Shown one piece after another: positions 9,330 to 17,599 of a stretch of DNA of 64,000 bases; the first letter of the stretch is position 1; every line of letters begins with the position of its first letter. This stretch comes from Syntrophaceticus sp050949745. Its GTDB lineage: Bacteria > Bacillota > DSM-12270 > Thermacetogeniales > Thermacetogeniaceae. The stretch is from NCBI GenBank assembly GCA_050949745.1, contig JBMNGF010000021.1, positions 290,274-354,273 of the forward strand, in the 5' to 3' direction. The notes under the pieces are model-generated. The model saw nothing but the letters and a program-made list of their open reading frames with translations, was not told where the DNA came from and did not search any database. The position numbers and the translations under genes are program-made.

Positions 9330-10468
9330 AATTGAACACACCCTTTCACTGCCAGCATACTGGCAGTTAGAGCCTCCTGTGGTATTGCACGGTCAGCCTG
9401 TAACAGAGGGGCAATCCTGTCTATCAGACTCTGGGAACAAAGGTCAAAAAAGGGCTGTAGGCGTTGTCGAGTAACACGGGACTGGTCGCTCTTTATCGGG
9501 CGGCTTTTCCCTGTGGCCAGCAAAAGGTCATAGAGGGGTTCTGCTGGCAGCACTTCCACCGGTGGAATACTGCTTTTACCCACTGCCACAGAAAACTGAC
9601 CAGGTATTGCTGCATCAACTCCACCTTTTACAGCAGAGATCAGATCAGCGCAGATACCCACCCCCTCCGGGTCAATGTCCCCGAAATAAGGGAATCGGTA
9701 GCCTGCAGCTTCTGGCAGGCACTCATATATGAATGGCCAGCTGTTTAGTATCTTTTTCCCTTCACCATAGATCAACAGGTGTATCTCCGGGGTTGTTTTA
9801 AGCTTTCCCGCAGCGAGGAGGTATTTCAGTGAGTGGAATGTGTCTTTGTTTTCCACAACCAGACAGCAGGCACTTTCTATGGGCAGGAGAGGGAGCGCAG
9901 TAGCCCAAAAGAAGAAGGGTTCCGGCGCCGGTACACAGCACAAGTCATGTAAAGTAATCTTAATTCGCTTTAACAGTTTGCTGCCCTTAGATGACAACAG
10001 GTATTTTTCATCACCTGTCAAGGCAAAAGACCGCTCATTGACTGTATCCCAAACCACAGGGGGGTTATTTTCTACTTCTATCAGAAAATGATCGATAGCC
10101 ATCAGTATATCCCGGTGCCTGTCATAATCTTTGGGTGAGTTTAAAAATGAAGAGAGATCCATGTGTGAGCAATAGATGCTCAGTATCTCTTCCTTGATTG
10201 CTGAATTATCACCCTCTGGTTGAGGCAGTTTCCGGTAGCGCAGGGCAAGGGTTGGTGAAAGCCCGTTTAAACCCGAATTTTTCACCGGCCTTAAGACCTT
10301 CTCCTCTACTAAGTTATTTATCGCTGCCGCAAATGCCTCATATCCCCCGGCCGCATCCCACCCGGAGCCGAGCCTCTTGGCTACCGGGTCGCGGATATCG
10401 GTGTCCCAGTGGAGCATCTTGCGTGAAAAACTGTCGATTACCTTGCAGATATGCCCCTGCATTTTCAT
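9314..10468 (-). CDS. jetD: Wadjet TOPRIM nuclease JetD
   Basis: Nuclease subunit that cuts plasmid DNA reeled in by JetABC. The C-terminal TOPRIM/Topo VI A-like domain shows VVENKDTF (catalytic Glu206) and YFGDIDPEG (Asp264 and Asp266), with LLIYGEGKKI between them. The N-terminal 180 residues match the usual JetD winged-helix region. The ATG at 10468 follows AGGTGAT at five bases. It is the first gene of the operon, unlike the jetABCD order of the best-known systems, and it overlaps jetA. Confidence 0.92.
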   Translation of the reverse strand: MKMQGHICKVIDSFSRKMLHWDTDIRDPVAKRLGSGWDAAGGYEAFAAAINNLVEEKVLRPVKNSGLNGLSPTLALRYRKLPQPEGDNSAIKEEILSIYCSHMDLSSFLNSPKDYDRHRDILMAIDHFLIEVENNPPVVWDTVNERSFALTGDEKYLLSSKGSKLLKRIKITLHDLCCVPAPEPFFFWATALPLLPIESACCLVVENKDTFHSLKYLLAAGKLKTTPEIHLLIYGEGKKILNSWPFIYECLPEAAGYRFPYFGDIDPEGVGICADLISAVKGGVDAAIPGQFSVAVGKSSIPPVEVLPAEPLYDLLLATGKSRPIKSDQSRVTRQRLQPFFDLCSQSLIDRIAPLLQADRAIPQEALTASMLAVKGCVQLCLPQ

Positions 10469-10756
10469 TAGGATATCACCTAAAAATCATTTATTTGTAT
10501 TGTAACACATTATTTCCATTGTTTTGACATAAGTCAATGATATCCCTGCCGATTTTGCAAAATATTATGGCAGTACATTTTCTCTGATGCACTTCTATAT
10601 GTTCCAATGCAACAATAGTTGTCATAATATTAGTCAAGGATGACTGACAGGAGCAGAAAATAAACCAAAACTGCAACACTGAGAGCCGGATCTGTCGCAT
10701 ATACTCAATGCTGAAAAAGAGACCGACTCATACCGACTTTACTGTGGTCCTGGTCG
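10469..10756 (-). promoter_or_regulatory. Wadjet operon upstream region
   Basis: Non-coding. It holds a TTGAC-ataa-GTCAA inverted repeat at 10524-10537, about 55 bp before jetD, and a TTACAAT box between it and the gene. Promoter and operator roles are plausible but unproven. ACCGAC and GTCGGT arms near 10730-10758 form a possible hairpin next to the direct repeat. An open frame at 10491-10700 has no coding character. Confidence 0.4.
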
Positions 10757-10776
10757 GTGAGAGTTTAGGTTACTAG
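10757..10776. repeat. 20-bp direct repeat, right copy
   Basis: Identical to positions 1-20. Immediately to the right, 10810-10840 keeps the first codons and ribosome site of a DUF454 gene (reverse-strand atgttagcaaaaaa), which is intact at 46613-46993. Confidence 0.7.
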
Positions 10777-10877
10777 CACTAAGGAGCCAGTTACTATAAA
10801 AATAAATTCGCATATTTTTTTGCTAACATTTACTTCTCCTTAGGCTTTGATAAGTAAGTAAGCCTGGCACCGTACGT

Positions 10878-11792
10878 TTAAAACCCAGGCAGATTAAACA
10901 AACCCAGCAGCAGCATAGAGCCCAACATATAGACAGAAGCTGCCTTAAACAACCCCAAGTTAAGCTTTGGGGAAGGTCTCATCAGATAAACAAGAGCAGC
11001 TGCAATTAAGGAAAAACTTAAAATCATTAACAGGTAGAAACAGATACCGTTCATTTGTAATAAAAAGCATGCCAAAATTATACTCAGGCTGGCAAAAATG
11101 GTTGATATCGTAATCACTTTTCGTGTAATGTTTACACCGTACACTGAAGGAAAGGTGGGAATATTGGCTTGTCCATAATCTTTGCTGTACTTGATAGAAA
11201 AAGTCATTATATGCATCGGTATCCACAATAAAACGGCAAGGGCCAAAAGCAAACCAATCGCATCTATTCTTCCTATTCCCATGATCCTCCCTGCCAGAAC
11301 AGGTATTCCCCCAGCTACACCACCAAAAACTATGGAAAAATGCGTTCTTCGTTTTAAAGCCAGCGAATAAACAACTACATTTATTAGCAAACCTGCTAAT
11401 ACTACCAAACCATAGAAGGGATCCAACAGCAGAGACCAGCCTACTCCCAATACTGATAACAGGCAACCAAAGATTATTACTTCTTTCAAGCTTAACACTC
11501 CACTAGGCAACGGCCTACGCCTGGTACGTTCCATCTTGGCATCGATATCAGAATCTATCGCCATATTCAAAACAGTAGCTCCGCTAATTGCAAGGAGGAG
11601 ACTGGCTACCAATAATAATGCCGTTTGCCAGTGGGTTATGGGACAAGTAGTTGTACCATAACCTGCCCAGCCTGTCAGAACCAGCAGGAATGTCTGCCGA
11701 CTTTTAATAAGGCTCCAGTAAGCCTGCACTTTCGTGCTTAATACCGTTGGCGATACCTGCCTTTGAACTTTTACATCAGATTGGCTGTGCAA
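10878..11792 (-). CDS. UbiA/CtaB-type prenyltransferase, copy 1
   Basis: Integral membrane prenyltransferase resembling protoheme IX farnesyltransferase (CtaB), which adds a farnesyl group to heme B. The prenyl-diphosphate motif reads NMAIDSDIDAKMERT, followed by RRPLPSG; the second motif region is YSKDYGQANIPTFPSVYG. About nine hydrophobic segments are visible. TTG at 11792 is chosen because GGAGGGGG precedes it and it aligns with the ATG of the paralogue at 47917; an upstream ATG at 11852 would add 20 residues that overlap a decayed gene. Its paralogue is about 85 percent alike. The true substrate in an anaerobe is uncertain. Confidence 0.85.
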   Translation of the reverse strand: MHSQSDVKVQRQVSPTVLSTKVQAYWSLIKSRQTFLLVLTGWAGYGTTTCPITHWQTALLLVASLLLAISGATVLNMAIDSDIDAKMERTRRRPLPSGVLSLKEVIIFGCLLSVLGVGWSLLLDPFYGLVVLAGLLINVVVYSLALKRRTHFSIVFGGVAGGIPVLAGRIMGIGRIDAIGLLLALAVLLWIPMHIMTFSIKYSKDYGQANIPTFPSVYGVNITRKVITISTIFASLSIILACFLLQMNGICFYLLMILSFSLIAAALVYLMRPSPKLNLGLFKAASVYMLGSMLLLGLFNLPGF

Positions 11793-11808
11793 TGGGAGTC
11801 CCCCTCCT

Positions 11809-12059
11809 CTAAGTTGCAGTGCCTTTGTTGGTCTTGTCTTTCTCTGCCTCAATTATATATGACGCCACAAAATCTTCTACGTTTTTGTCTGGACCCAGCT
11901 ATTGATAATCTCTTTGCTGTTATCCTTAGGAACCATGCGGATATTTACAAAGCCAGCGTTTTCAAGCATACTTTCGATGTTTTCCACATGCTCAGCTACT
12001 TCAGAATAATTTTTCCTGATAAATTCCCTACCATCTTCTCTTTTATCGAAAATAATCAC
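11809..12059 (-). pseudogene. Methyltransferase C-terminal remnant, ArsM-like
   Basis: The frame reads EHVENIESMLENAGFVNI, then KDNSKEIINSWV, and stops early. After restoring one base near 11885 it continues as VEDFVASYIIEAEKDK to a TAG at 11809. This pattern resembles the C-terminal part of arsenite methyltransferases of Firmicutes; that family name is from memory and uncertain. An upstream stop and a second frame change near 12060 remove the N-terminal two thirds. Confidence 0.5.
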
Positions 12060-12210
12060 TCCCCCTTTACTTTACATCCGTTTTTAAAGAATTCTAACGA
12101 ATGCCGTAGTTTTTCGCCCCATGTTAAAGTACTAAGACGAACAATTGAGTGTCGGATGACCTAATCTCTCGGCCAGCATAGTATTTCGCTGCTGAATTTT
12201 CTTTCGGTAT

Positions 12211-12298
12211 TTATTCCTTAGGTTCCTTAGGCTTCTTCAAAAATAATACGAGTGAGCATATGAGAAGACCGGCTATTGCAATATAAAATAATATTACG
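12211..12298 (-). CDS. Possible small membrane peptide
   Basis: After an AGGAGGTG site, an open frame encodes a single hydrophobic helix (ILFYIAIAGLLICSLVLFL) followed by a charged tail KKPKEPKE and a stop at 12211. No standard start codon lies at a good distance (ATA or ATT would be needed), so it may be a decayed small subunit of a transporter. The rest of 12060-12450 shows nothing I can name. Confidence 0.25.
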
Positions 12299-12450
12299 GA
12301 TGCACCTCCTGTCTGCCATTACTGCAATTTCCAAATCATATTAAAAACAGATCCACCTGCTAAGTGGACCGTTATTGAAGTACAATCAGACAGACATATA
12401 TATTATACTATTTAATCCAATTAAATAATACCAAACAATTGTTCCTTTGA

Positions 12451-13020
12451 TCAAAGCAACAAAAATCCCGTGTCCCTTAGAAATAGGGACACTATCCCGG
12501 ACACATTGCAGGGCACCGGCACCCTGGCCGCCTTGCAGTGAAGGTTGTATTTCCTGTCTATTTTAGATTTTTGTATAGGTATATTTAAAAGGTCGTATTC
12601 AAGGCCTTGGTACATATAAAAGATTCTCGCTATAAGGGTTGGCAGGTCAGTACCTATATCACCTAAAGCCACAAGTCTTTCAGCAAATTTTAACCCATAC
12701 CAACATCCTGGTGTCACAATAACATTTTGGCGCAGTTGCAAACGTCTTGAATCCGGTGTTGGTGTAACAGTAGTTTGGATGCTAGCGGCGCTGTTTCCTT
12801 CATAAACGTTGTTAGTAGTCATGGACAGATTTATACCTTCAGATCTCAATCCAAAACTCCAGTCAGAAAATACCTGTCTGGGTTCAACGCCGGGGATCTC
12901 AAAGCCCCCATTTTTGATGAGTTCTCCCGTTTCACAAAAACAGCTTGGCGGTAGACACTTTTCTTTAGCTTTAGAGGAAGTTTCATAATCTTCTAAATTA
13001 AAGTTCGGCCTTTTATGCAT
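12451..13020 (-). CDS. Hypothetical carbohydrate-binding-like protein, 3' end overrun by a repeat
   Basis: 189 aa. After a charged start (ATG behind AAAGGAGTGAT) and a Cys-rich stretch CLPPSCFCETG comes a jelly-roll-like pattern: NGGFEIPG, FSDWSFG, VYEGNSAASIQTT, LRQNVIVTPGCWYGLKF. This resembles carbohydrate-binding or spore-surface modules. The last 20 or so residues are encoded by a hairpin repeat (12470-12492), so the natural C-terminus appears to be lost. No signal peptide is visible. Function unknown. Confidence 0.55.
   Translation of the reverse strand: MHKRPNFNLEDYETSSKAKEKCLPPSCFCETGELIKNGGFEIPGVEPRQVFSDWSFGLRSEGINLSMTTNNVYEGNSAASIQTTVTPTPDSRRLQLRQNVIVTPGCWYGLKFAERLVALGDIGTDLPTLIARIFYMYQGLEYDLLNIPIQKSKIDRKYNLHCKAARVPVPCNVSGIVSLFLRDTGFLLL
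12470..12492. repeat. Hairpin repeat with GTGTCCC arms
   Basis: GTGTCCC, then ttagaaata, then GGGACAC: a seven-base perfect stem. It lies inside the 3' end of the preceding coding region and belongs to the local hairpin family. Confidence 0.55.
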
Positions 13021-13150
13021 ATTGCATCACTCCTTTCTACTGTATCATATGAAGGATTAACCTAAGTTGACATTATTTTCATTTATGTTATGTAAGATAG
13101 CTTAGATAAGTGTGCTGGCACCGTAGAGGATGCATAGCCCTTCTCCGCAA

Positions 13151-13190
13151 GGAAGCAAAAAGAAGCAAAAAAGAAATCCCTTTGCTTCTT
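13151..13190. repeat. Hairpin repeat with GAAGCAAA arms
   Basis: AAGAAGCAAA pairs with TTTGCTTCTT across a short A-rich loop containing gaaatccc. It has the same design as the GTGGCAA hairpins but different stem bases. Confidence 0.5.
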
Positions 13191-13196
13191 TCACAT

Positions 13197-13222
13197 AAAA
13201 AAAACCCTCTCATACAGAGGGC
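13197..13222 (-). terminator. Rho-independent terminator after sfsA
   Basis: On the minus strand CCCTCT-gtatg-AGAGGG is followed by eight T. It lies 20 bp after the sfsA stop codon. Confidence 0.85.
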
Positions 13223-13240
13223 AAGCTTTTATCTGGTGGA

Positions 13241-13927
13241 TTAACCCTTAATCTTTACATCAACAAATTTTCTGGCTCCAATACTATCTGGTTCAACTTC
13301 ACAATCAAGGGCCATGATTTTAACCCCCTGTTGTTCGGCATTAATTAAGGCCTCCCCAAAAGCGGGGTGGGTTTTAATGTTCGGAGTAAAATAGAGTACA
13401 TCTTTCATTTGTATGATAAAAAACAGATAAGCCTCATAGCCATGCTCCAGAGAGTGGCAAAGATGGTTTAGATGTTTTATACCTCTATCGGTTGGGGCAT
13501 CAGGAAATAAGGCTACACCCTCTTCTTCCAGCGTAACCCCCTTGACTTCCACCAGTATTTTTCTGAAATCACTTTCCAGGTAAAAATCCAGACGAGAGTT
13601 GCCATATTTAAACTCAGGTTTTATTGTGTTTATGTCTTGGAATAATTCGCTTTTGGCCAACCATCCTTGAAATACTTTATTAGGTGCCTGACTGTCGATA
13701 TTGATAATCTTTTTGTCCTTATATACTGCAATTAAATCATATTTGGTTTTCCGCTTAGGGTTATTTACCTCTTGAATTACAATATCTGCATTAGGTATTA
13801 ACAGCTCCCGACACCTGCCGGTGTTTTTAATATGGCATATTTCGGGTCGGCCATCAACTATAATATGAGCTATAAACCTGTTAGGACGGGATAGGAATTT
13901 TGCAGGTTTTATGTTTTTATACTTCAT
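13241..13927 (-). CDS. sfsA: SfsA family DNA/RNA nuclease-like protein
   Basis: SfsA (sugar fermentation stimulation protein) homologue of the usual length, 228 aa. It shows the N-terminal OB-fold part (FIAHIIVDGRPEICHIKNTG, then CRELLIP) and the PD-(D/E)XK-like part (YGNSRLDFYLES, then ILVEVKGVTLEEEGVALFPDAPTDRG). The cellular role of the family is poorly defined. The ATG at 13927 lacks a strong ribosome site. A short decayed copy of its N-terminal coding part appears at 22797-22870. Confidence 0.93.
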   Translation of the reverse strand: MKYKNIKPAKFLSRPNRFIAHIIVDGRPEICHIKNTGRCRELLIPNADIVIQEVNNPKRKTKYDLIAVYKDKKIINIDSQAPNKVFQGWLAKSELFQDINTIKPEFKYGNSRLDFYLESDFRKILVEVKGVTLEEEGVALFPDAPTDRGIKHLNHLCHSLEHGYEAYLFFIIQMKDVLYFTPNIKTHPAFGEALINAEQQGVKIMALDCEVEPDSIGARKFVDVKIKG

Positions 13928-14116
13928 ATGCTTTTTTGCTCAAGCTTCTGTAAAGAGTCGGCTTCCATGCTGCAGACATATAGGCATCAATTTCTCTCCC
14001 CCCATACACTCCCAAATTCTCCTGTACTGCGTCACCCATATTATAGCTTTTTCCCATTATAAAAAAATTGATATGCCAAGAACTGTAGACGGCAGTGAAG
14101 AGCAAGACAATGGTTG

Positions 14117-14665
14117 CTACTTAACGTAGTTCACCGTGCCTCTTTCGGTTCGTTCACCACTGAACTTGTTTTCCGCCGCAGGGTAGCCCACGATAATGGC
14201 GCATTGTACCGTATAGCCTTTCGGTACGCCGGCTTCCTTGGCCAAATCTAAATTGTTGTTTTTATTCAATACCCAGCATGGAGAGACGAGAAAGCATGAT
14301 CCCAAACCTAATCCGGTAGCCTCTAGTAGCATATTTTCCGCTGCTAGAGCGGTATTGGCCGCATTGAATGGCAGTTTCTCCGCTCCGGAAAAAAGGATCA
14401 ATACCGGGGCTCCGTAAAGAGGTTCATAGCCGGGAAGAGATGCACGTTCTTTGGCAAAGCCTTCGCTGGCCAGCATAAACTTTTTTGTTTCGTCATTTAT
14501 TTTTTGACGAAGTTCACTGTTTAGAATAACAGAAATTTGAAACTCACCCGCATTGGGCGCCCAGCGGCCAGCTTCAATGATTTGGTCCAAGAGATCATTG
14601 GGAATAGGCTTGTCCAGATAGGCTCTTATGCTTTTTCGCTCCATTATTGCTTCCGATACATTCAT
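14117..14665 (-). CDS. Nitroreductase family protein
   Basis: FMN-dependent nitroreductase fold: IMERKSIRAYLDKPIP, APNAGEFQ, and the C-terminal GYPAAE region before the end. About 182 aa, normal for short members. ATG at 14665 follows AAGGGTG; an in-frame GTG at 14674 is less likely. The substrate cannot be inferred. A fragment resembling its middle appears at 22880-22935, joined to an sfsA fragment. Confidence 0.88.
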   Translation of the reverse strand: MNVSEAIMERKSIRAYLDKPIPNDLLDQIIEAGRWAPNAGEFQISVILNSELRQKINDETKKFMLASEGFAKERASLPGYEPLYGAPVLILFSGAEKLPFNAANTALAAENMLLEATGLGLGSCFLVSPCWVLNKNNNLDLAKEAGVPKGYTVQCAIIVGYPAAENKFSGERTERGTVNYVK

Positions 14666-14837
14666 GTTCAACACCCTTTTTTAATTTATTTGTTTCTCTA
14701 ATTATACCAGATTCAATATGGATCTCCATATGCTCCCTGAATAACTCAGGGCTGACGCATCAGAAATCGCCGCATATCTATTCTGCTAAGTCCCCCCTCT
14801 CGTTCTTTTCTTGTCGTAGTTTTTATTATATATTTTT

Positions 14838-14864
14838 GTGGCAAACGAAACGTCCCCTTGCCAC
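14838..14864. repeat. 27-bp hairpin repeat at the rubrerythrin stop
   Basis: Arms GTGGCAA and TTGCCAC with loop acgaaacgtcccc, two bases from the rubrerythrin stop codon. One base differs from the copy at 2400-2426. Confidence 0.8.
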
Positions 14865-14866
14865 TT

Positions 14867-15526
14867 TTAGTAATTCTCTTTACGCACCTCAAAGTATGAT
14901 TGGGAATGCTTGCATACCGGACATACTTCCGGAGCTTTTTTGCCCATTACAAGATGACCGCAGACACGGCATTCCCACATGGTTTCTTCACCTTTTTCAA
15001 ATACCTGCTGCATCTCTACATTGTTTAATAATGCCCGATAACGCTCTTCATGTGCCTTTTCAACGTCAGCGACTCTGCGGAACCTTGCAGCCAATGCTTT
15101 AAAGCCTTCATCCTCGGCATCCTTGGCAAAGCGGGCATACATATCAGTCCATTCATAATTTTCACCCTCGGCGGCTTGCAAGAGGTTCTCTGCTGTGTTT
15201 CCTAGATTACCGAGCTCTTCAAACCATATGCGAGCATGTTCCTGTTCATTTCTTGCTGTTTTTAAAAAGATCTCTGACAAATGTTCATAGCCTTCTCTTT
15301 GAGCAATATTGGCAAAATACGTATACTTGTTTCGGGCCTGACTTTCACCTGAAAAGGCTTCCATAAGATTTTTCTCTGTCTTTGTTCCGGCATACTTATT
15401 GACTGATTCTGACTCCTCATCTACTAAAACAAACTTCGATGCCGGTTGTTTACATCTAGGACATTTAAAGTCCTCCGGCAATTCTCCCTCATGGATATAA
15501 CCGCAAACAGAACAACGATATTTCAT
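14867..15526 (-). CDS. Rubrerythrin with rubredoxin domains at both ends
   Basis: Non-heme di-iron peroxidase that detoxifies hydrogen peroxide in anaerobes. N-terminal rubredoxin-type CSVCGYIHEG and CPRCKQP (residues 5-25), ferritin-like four-helix domain with EAFSGESQARNKY, ARNEQEHARIWFEEL and EKAHEERY (about 45-175), and a C-terminal rubredoxin domain with CRVCGHLV and CPVCKH. Most rubrerythrins have one rubredoxin domain. 219 aa. A Fur/PerR-like palindrome lies 57 bp upstream. Confidence 0.93.
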   Translation of the reverse strand: MKYRCSVCGYIHEGELPEDFKCPRCKQPASKFVLVDEESESVNKYAGTKTEKNLMEAFSGESQARNKYTYFANIAQREGYEHLSEIFLKTARNEQEHARIWFEELGNLGNTAENLLQAAEGENYEWTDMYARFAKDAEDEGFKALAARFRRVADVEKAHEERYRALLNNVEMQQVFEKGEETMWECRVCGHLVMGKKAPEVCPVCKHSQSYFEVRKENY

Positions 15527-15582
15527 TTTTTCATCCTCCTCTGATTTAATATTATCGTCTCAAAAATATTTTCGTTATTAAC

Positions 15583-15606
15583 AATCATTACAATGATGTA
15601 ATGATT
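15583..15606. promoter_or_regulatory. Fur/PerR-like palindrome before rubrerythrin
   Basis: AATCATTAC-aatgat-GTAATGATT is a perfect 9-6-9 inverted repeat in an AT-rich promoter region. Size and composition resemble PerR or Fur operators, and peroxide control of a rubrerythrin would be sensible; the regulator itself is not in this window. Confidence 0.55.
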
Positions 15607-16143
15607 ACAATTGATTATATTGTTTTAAACTCCCTTTGTCAACAAGATGATAAATAATTATCCGCAAAGGGGCTGTTGAGTTAAGAGCTGTTAATAAACT
15701 TCCCAATATCCAAATAGTAATTGCAATAACTGTGCCAGCCCCCATTTTGACCATAGATTGGGCTCCCAGTGGTCAAAGCTTTTTTACCTATAATATATTT
15801 ATGGATAATGGAAGCAGGTTTTTATTGCTCTAATACGAGTAATGATACAGCAAAGTTGAACAGTATATCCAGCAATATTCCTGCCTACAGTGAGACGCGA
15901 GAACTGTCCCCGTATCTCACTTCAAGAATTAGTGCACAATGCAGGAATTTTACCATAGTTGGCGAATTAACTCTATTAAAACCAATTCTCCGAGTTCAGT
16001 GTCCTGAGGCAGTTGCTATGGACGTTGAACCGACAGGTGTGCCCGGAAACAGGCATGCCTCCCAATGCGGAAAGGGGATTACGGCAGAGAGTTGTTTGCC
16101 GGGGTATTTCTTTCTGCATCCCGGTTTTATCCAAATGCTTTAG
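15607..16143. other. Intergenic region without a convincing gene
   Basis: An open frame at 15769-16143 lacks a ribosome site and runs through a hairpin repeat, so I do not call it. TTTGACCA and TGGTCAAA arms near 15748-15776 form a hairpin followed by a T run and could be a terminator. Confidence 0.5.
15890..15920. repeat. Hairpin repeat with GTGAGA arms
   Basis: GTGAGA ... TCTCAC enclose cgcgagaactgtccccgta. The loop shares the gaa-n-gtccc core of the 27-bp repeats while the stem is different. Confidence 0.6.
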
Positions 16144-16234
16144 AGGAGTTCATCGATTGAATTTCTTCTTCAGCAAACAAATATTCAATAAGGAGCATTC
16201 CTGTAATGAATAAAAAAGCTGATTGAAAAAAGAA

Positions 16235-16299
16235 GTACCTCCTGCTAGCATACGAGGTGTCTGCCAAAGAGCACGACCCTTAAATAGCAGAGGAGGTAC
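16235..16299 (+). promoter_or_regulatory. Hairpin covering the IS110 transposase ribosome site
   Basis: GTACCTCCTGCTA (16235-16247) pairs with TAGCAGAGGAGGTAC (16285-16299), with two unpaired bases. The right arm contains the AGGAGG ribosome site of the transposase, so folding would block translation. It might also be part of a guide RNA. Confidence 0.6.
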
Positions 16300-16303
16300 T
16301 AAC

Positions 16304-17587
16304 ATGAAGTATACCCAAAACAAAAAGATTGAGCAAGTCAATGAATCAACACTAATTATCGGAGCAGATATTGCAAAACAAAAACACATTGCCAGAGCTC
16401 AAGATTTCCGCGGAATAGAGTTTGGCAGAGCACTAACCTTTGACAACAGCCGGGATGGTTTTATCAAACTTTTAAACTGGATCAAAAACCTGAAAGAAGA
16501 GCAAGATAAGCAGCAAGTAATTTTTGGCATAGAACCTACCGGCCAGTATTGGCTGCCGCTGGCACAGTTTTTAAGGCAACACGGCATCAAAATAGTTTTG
16601 GTTAACCCATTACATGTAAAGAAAAGTAAAGAACTAGACGACAATTCACCGACTAAAAATGATGTTAAAGACGCCCGAGTAATTGCCCAACTAGTAAAGG
16701 ACGGGCGGTACTCTGAACCAAATATACCCACCGAAATTTATGCTGAACTTCGAGTGGGAATGAACATGCGAGACCGCTTGATAGAAGACATGCAATGCAT
16801 AAAAGGGCGGATTGACAATTGGCTTGACCGTTATTTTCCCGAATTCAATACAGTCTTTAGAAGCTGGGAGGGCAAAGCGGCACTATTAACCCTAGAGTCC
16901 TTCCCACTACCGCAAGAGATCACGGATAAAGGTATAGAAGGCATATTAGAGTGTTGGAAACAAGAAATTAAGCGAGCAGTGGGAAAGAAACGGGCGGTAG
17001 AGTTATTGGAAGCAGCTAAAGAAAGCATTGGGCTTACTGAGGGGTTAATTATGGCAAGGCAGGAACTCAAGACCCTTCTGAGCCAATACAGCGTGCTTAA
17101 GCGGGAAATAGAACAGCTAATGGAACAAATAGAAAACATCCTTAAAGAGATACCAGGCACACAAGAAATGATGACAATTCCTGGTGTAGGCATAGTCACA
17201 GTAGCAGGCTTTCTGGCGGAGGTGGGTAATCTTGAAAACTACCATCACCCCCGGCAGATACAGAAGCTGGCAGGGTTAAACTTAAAGGAAAACAGCTCCG
17301 GTAAGCATAAAGGGCAAACCCGTATCACTAAAAGAGGTCGCCCGCGCTTAAGGGCACTGCTTTACAAGTGCACCATGCCATTAGTAGCAAAGAATCCCGA
17401 ATTTAAAGCCCTGCATTGCTACTATACAACACGGATAGAAAACCCGCTTAAGAAAAAACAGTCGTTGATAGCTCTAAGTTGTAAGTTAATTCGAGTGTTG
17501 TTTGCTCTTGGTAAGAAGAAGACATCCTACGATGGCAGGAAGTTATTAAAAGACAGCTCAATAATTTTATTACAGGAAGCAGCTTAA
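16304..17587 (+). CDS. IS110-family transposase (DEDD recombinase)
   Basis: 427 aa. N-terminal RuvC-like DEDD domain: LIIGADIAKQKHIAR (first Asp), IFGIEPTGQYW (Glu), and KNDVKDARVIAQL (last Asp pair). The C-terminal IS110/IS116/IS902 domain has IPGVGIVTVAGFLAEVG and LAGLNLKENSSGKHKG, holding the expected serine. ATG at 16304 follows AGAGGAGG. IS110 recombinases use an RNA made from the element's non-coding end to choose target and donor sites. Both flanks of this gene are non-coding and structured. Confidence 0.93.
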   Translation: MKYTQNKKIEQVNESTLIIGADIAKQKHIARAQDFRGIEFGRALTFDNSRDGFIKLLNWIKNLKEEQDKQQVIFGIEPTGQYWLPLAQFLRQHGIKIVLVNPLHVKKSKELDDNSPTKNDVKDARVIAQLVKDGRYSEPNIPTEIYAELRVGMNMRDRLIEDMQCIKGRIDNWLDRYFPEFNTVFRSWEGKAALLTLESFPLPQEITDKGIEGILECWKQEIKRAVGKKRAVELLEAAKESIGLTEGLIMARQELKTLLSQYSVLKREIEQLMEQIENILKEIPGTQEMMTIPGVGIVTVAGFLAEVGNLENYHHPRQIQKLAGLNLKENSSGKHKGQTRITKRGRPRLRALLYKCTMPLVAKNPEFKALHCYYTTRIENPLKKKQSLIALSCKLIRVLFALGKKKTSYDGRKLLKDSSIILLQEAA

Positions 17588-17599
17588 AAACAAACAATA

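Noticed and set aside
10491..10700. Minus-strand open frame upstream of jetD
   Set aside because: No ribosome site, no recognisable content, and it spans the likely promoter.
13917..14105. 62-codon frame between sfsA and nitroreductase
   Set aside because: Weak start; content is partly protein-like but not recognisable, so I cannot support it as a gene.
15769..16143. 124-codon plus-strand frame
   Set aside because: Runs through a hairpin repeat, has no ribosome site and no protein-like pattern.
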